A stretch of 46,196 nt of DNA from Ramlibacter sp. (GTDB lineage: Bacteria > Pseudomonadota > Gammaproteobacteria > Burkholderiales > Burkholderiaceae_C): positions 1-46,196 of the forward strand of contig JAQZBU010000112.1 in the NCBI GenBank assembly GCA_029237735.1, in the 5' to 3' direction. The notes under the pieces were generated by a model. The model worked only from the letters and a program-made list of their open reading frames with translations, did not search any database and was not told the origin of the DNA. This document shows, in pieces, positions 44,040-46,196 of the stretch. Position numbers and translations under genes: made by a program. Numbering within the stretch: position 1 is the stretch's first letter; the number at the start of each line of letters is the position of its first letter.

Positions 44040-44067
44040 ATTTTAGGCCTTCCCCGCCGTTTGCAAG
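44040..44067 (-). promoter_or_regulatory. Possible ssrA promoter
   Basis: Minus strand: a -35-like CTTGCA (44067-44062) and a -10-like TAAAAT (44045-44040), 16 bases apart. They lie just before the tmRNA 5' end and partly within the 3' end of gph. It is a weak to moderate match. Confidence 0.4.
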
Positions 44068-44717
44068 AGGGGCAGCAATTCAAGCGGAGAATGAATGTGG
44101 GCATCAGCGCCCCACAGCCGGGTATCGGCGTTGCCGCCGAGGTAGCCGTAGCTGGCCGCCACCGTGCGCATGCCCGCAGCGCGGCCTGCGGCTACGTCCC
44201 GCTCGTCGTCGCCCACGTACACGCAGCGGCAGGGCTCCAGGCTCAGCTGCCTTGCGGCCTCCAGCAACGGCGCCGGATGCGGCTTGGCGTGCGGCGTGGT
44301 GTCGCCGGCGACGACGGCCCGTGCCGTGGCGAAAAGACCCATTCCCTGGGTCAACGGGCGAGTGAACCGCGCCGACTTGTTGGTTACCACGCCCCAGGCC
44401 AGTCCGCGCTGGAGCAGCTGGTCTATCAGCTCAGCAATGCCGGTAAAGGCGTACGTCCGCTGGGTCATGCAGTTTTCGTAGTTGGTGAAGAATTCTTCCC
44501 TCAACTCGGCATAGTCGGCGTGGTCCGGCGTGATGCCGAAGGCGATTCCGAGCATTCCCCGCGCGCCGGCACCGGCCATCGGCCGGTAGAGCTCGAAAGG
44601 CAATGAAGGCAGGCCTCGATCCAGCCTCATCTTGTCTGCTGCGGCGCCCAGGTCGGGTGCGCTGTCGATAAGTGTGCCGTCCAGGTCGAACAGCACCGCC
44701 GCCACGTCACTGAACAT
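44043..44717 (-). CDS. gph: Phosphoglycolate phosphatase (HAD family)
   Basis: This is a HAD-superfamily phosphatase of about 224 residues. Motif I is LFDLDGTLIDSAPDL (nucleophile Asp), motif II is the Thr of VVTNKSARF, motif III the Lys in HAKPHPAPLLEA, and motif IV YVGDDERD. The helical cap (residues ~18-85) matches Gph and the closely related MupP/phosphatases. In beta-proteobacteria a gph of this type directly follows ubiG, as here. The first ATG (44720) overlaps the ubiG stop, and the next (44717) is equally possible. Substrate preference between 2-phosphoglycolate and MurNAc-6-P cannot be decided by eye. Confidence 0.9.
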   Translation of the reverse strand: MFSDVAAVLFDLDGTLIDSAPDLGAAADKMRLDRGLPSLPFELYRPMAGAGARGMLGIAFGITPDHADYAELREEFFTNYENCMTQRTYAFTGIAELIDQLLQRGLAWGVVTNKSARFTRPLTQGMGLFATARAVVAGDTTPHAKPHPAPLLEAARQLSLEPCRCVYVGDDERDVAAGRAAGMRTVAASYGYLGGNADTRLWGADAHIHSPLELLPLLQTAGKA

Positions 44718-45427
44718 CACACCGCCCGGGTAGCCAAGAGGTAATTGACGCTGGTGTCGCCCGACAACCAGTAGCGCCGGGTCAAGGGGTTGTATTCCAT
44801 GCCGCGCGAATCAGAAACCTCCAGGCCGGATGCGCGGCAGTACCCCGCCAGCTCGCTGGGCCGAATGAACTTGAGGTATTCGTGCGTGCCGCGTGGCAAC
44901 AGGTTAAGCACGTACTCGGCGCCAATGATGGCGAAGAGGAACGACTTGGGGTTGCGGTTGATCGTGGAAAAGAAGACCCAGCCGTCCGGCTTCACGAGCG
45001 CCCTGCAGGCGCGCACGATGGAAGCTGGGTCTGGCACGTGTTCCAGCATCTCCATGCAGGTCACGACATCGAAAGTGCCGGGCTCTTGCGCAGCCAGCGA
45101 CTCGGCGCTGATCTCACGGTATTCGACGTTCGGCGTGTTGGCTTCCAGCGCATGCAGCTGGGCCACTTTCAGGGCCTTGGTAGCGAGGTCGATCCCCACG
45201 ACCGTCGCACCTTGACGGCCCATGGCATCCGTCAGGATGCCGCCGCCACAACCCACGTCGAGGACACGTTTAGCCGCCAACGGGACGTGTCCCTGGATCC
45301 AGTCCAGGCGCAGCGGGTTGATCTGGTGCAGCGGCCGGAATTCGCTCTCGGGGTCCCACCAGCGGTGGGCGAGGTCTGAAAACTTGGCCAGTTCGGCAGG
45401 GTCGGCGTTGACGGTGGTTTCGCTCAT
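44717..45427 (-). CDS. ubiG: Ubiquinone biosynthesis O-methyltransferase
   Basis: UbiG carries out both O-methylations in ubiquinone synthesis using SAM. The protein is 236 residues. It shows the N-terminal [26 protein letters not shown] signature, SAM motif [16 protein letters not shown], acidic GIDL, motif [18 protein letters not shown] and the membrane-associating [19 protein letters not shown] segment. The start at 45427 gives the correct family N-terminus. It is coupled to gph. Confidence 0.97.
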   Translation of the reverse strand: MSETTVNADPAELAKFSDLAHRWWDPESEFRPLHQINPLRLDWIQGHVPLAAKRVLDVGCGGGILTDAMGRQGATVVGIDLATKALKVAQLHALEANTPNVEYREISAESLAAQEPGTFDVVTCMEMLEHVPDPASIVRACRALVKPDGWVFFSTINRNPKSFLFAIIGAEYVLNLLPRGTHEYLKFIRPSELAGYCRASGLEVSDSRGMEYNPLTRRYWLSGDTSVNYLLATRAV

Positions 45428-45475
45428 GATGCGATTGTCACGCCAAAAAACGCACGTTTTGTCGAGCGGCCAAGT

Positions 45476-45498
45476 AAAAAGGCCCCGCAAGCGGGGCC
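45476..45498 (-). terminator. Intrinsic terminator of ompA
   Basis: GGCCCCGC-AA/TT-GCGGGGCC is a perfect 8-bp stem flanked by A5 and T5, so it can work in both directions. It lies about 30 bases after the ompA stop and separates it from ubiG. Confidence 0.88.
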
Positions 45499-45529
45499 TT
45501 TTTGCGGCTCGGGGCACTAGCCCCAGGCT

Positions 45530-46195
45530 TTAGCGATTGGCGCGGGTGCCGACCACTTCGATTTCCACGCGGCGGTTCTTCGCGCGGCCTTCGGCGGTCT
45601 TGTTGTCGGCGACAGGTTGCTTCTCGCCCTTGCCTTCGGTGTACACGCGGTTCTTCTCGATGCCCTTGGACACGAGGTAGGCCTTGACGGCTTCAGCGCG
45701 GCGGACGGACAGGCGCTGGTTGTAGGCGTCGGTGCCCACCGAGTCGGTATGGCCGACGGCGATGATCACTTCCAGGTTAATACCCTTGACCTTGCCGACC
45801 AGGTCGTCCAGCTTGGCCCTGCCTTCGGGCTTGAGGACGGACTTGTCGAAGTCGAAGAAGGCGTCGGCGGCGTACGTCACCTTGGTGGCGGCGGGCGGCT
45901 GGGGTGCCGGCGCGGGACGCGGAGCAGCAGCGGGAGGCGGCGGTGCCGGAGCGACGGCGACCGGGGCCGGAGCGGGAGGAGGCGGCGGAACCAGGGCGCC
46001 ATCGCAACCCTTGGCGGCCGTGGCGGGAGTCCAGAAGGCATCACGCCAGCAGAGCTCGTTGGTGCCGTTCTTCCACACCAGCTCACCGGAGCCGTTCTGC
46101 CAGTTGTCGATGCGGTTGCCACCATCGGCAGCGGTCACCCGAGTTTGCGCCCCGGCGGCTGTTGCCAGCGCAGCGACGGCAAACATCAGCGCCAC
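45530..46195 (-). CDS. ompA: OmpA-family outer-membrane protein, 5'-truncated
   Basis: The frame is open to the window edge. The visible signal peptide (ALMFAVAALATAAGAQ) lacks its first few residues, so the start lies beyond 46196. The mature part has the Comamonadaceae-type ELVWKNGTNELCWRDAFWTPATAAKGCDG segment with two Cys, then a Pro/Ala-rich linker (PPPPPAPAPVAVAPAPP). It ends with the OmpA peptidoglycan-binding domain: FFDFDKSVLKPEGRAKL, GHTDSVGTDAYNQRLSVRRAEAV, EGRAKNRRVEIEV. There is no beta-barrel domain; the linker connects an N-terminal cap to the anchor. It tethers the outer membrane to peptidoglycan. Confidence 0.93.
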   Translation of the reverse strand: MALMFAVAALATAAGAQTRVTAADGGNRIDNWQNGSGELVWKNGTNELCWRDAFWTPATAAKGCDGALVPPPPPAPAPVAVAPAPPPPAAAPRPAPAPQPPAATKVTYAADAFFDFDKSVLKPEGRAKLDDLVGKVKGINLEVIIAVGHTDSVGTDAYNQRLSVRRAEAVKAYLVSKGIEKNRVYTEGKGEKQPVADNKTAEGRAKNRRVEIEVVGTRANR

Positions 46196-46196
46196 T

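Overview
The window is high-GC, gene-dense bacterial DNA. Its genes resemble Betaproteobacteria of the order Burkholderiales, most likely family Comamonadaceae (Ramlibacter/Variovorax/Acidovorax-like). Pointers are a one-piece ssrA tmRNA encoding the tag ANDERFALAA, the glnA - DUF4124 - ntrB - ntrC order, a short OmpA with a WQNGTGELVWKN-like N-terminus, the DUF2069/YihY pair, and ubiG-gph beside ompA. The genus is inferred from family resemblance only.

Layout. 1-5.2 kb: 3' part of gcvP, a TauE/SafE exporter, two Hsp20 chaperones and two single-domain response regulators. 5.2-10.7 kb (minus strand): DsbA-like oxidoreductase, SDR, aldo/keto reductase, DUF3606 protein and a PAS-GAF hybrid histidine kinase split by a frameshift. 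10.8-12.5 kb: aroC and a CBS-domain protein. 12.6-16 kb: metY, an alpha/beta hydrolase and a cytochrome P450, tightly coupled. 16-19 kb: YihY, DUF2069 and a GlcD-like flavoprotein. 19-21.7 kb: a ccdAB toxin-antitoxin pair running with almost no gaps into thyA, folA and xth. 21.8-26.6 kb: the nitrogen-control block ntrC (frameshifted), ntrB, DUF4124 and glnA, with a sigma-54 promoter and two NtrC-type sites upstream of glnA. 26.6-30.4 kb: CinA-like protein, EI24 membrane protein, hydrolase, rsuA and a small secreted protein. 30.6-34.8 kb: a Tat-type lipoprotein glycosidase and a stand-alone NRPS-like synthetase (adenylation, carrier, thioesterase).

34.86-38.13 kb is a patchwork of truncated genes: TetR and quinone oxidoreductase fragments, two intact DUF202 genes, a frameshifted DmsC/SoeC anchor, a DmsB/SoeB lacking its N-terminus, and an amidase tail. 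It looks like several deletions, real or from assembly. 38.3-43.4 kb holds a secreted seven-repeat DUF5122 (delta-60) plus RTX protein facing a secreted subtilisin. The window ends with ssrA, gph, ubiG and the 5'-truncated ompA.

The best candidates for unusual biology are the ccdAB-thyA-folA-xth arrangement with a palindromic operator over a perfect TATAAT, the A-T-TE synthetase with a cysteine thioesterase nucleophile, and the repeat protein/subtilase pair. The main caution is that at least three genes (hybrid kinase, ntrC, dmsC) are frameshifted in linker regions, so the integrity of the sequence itself should be tested.
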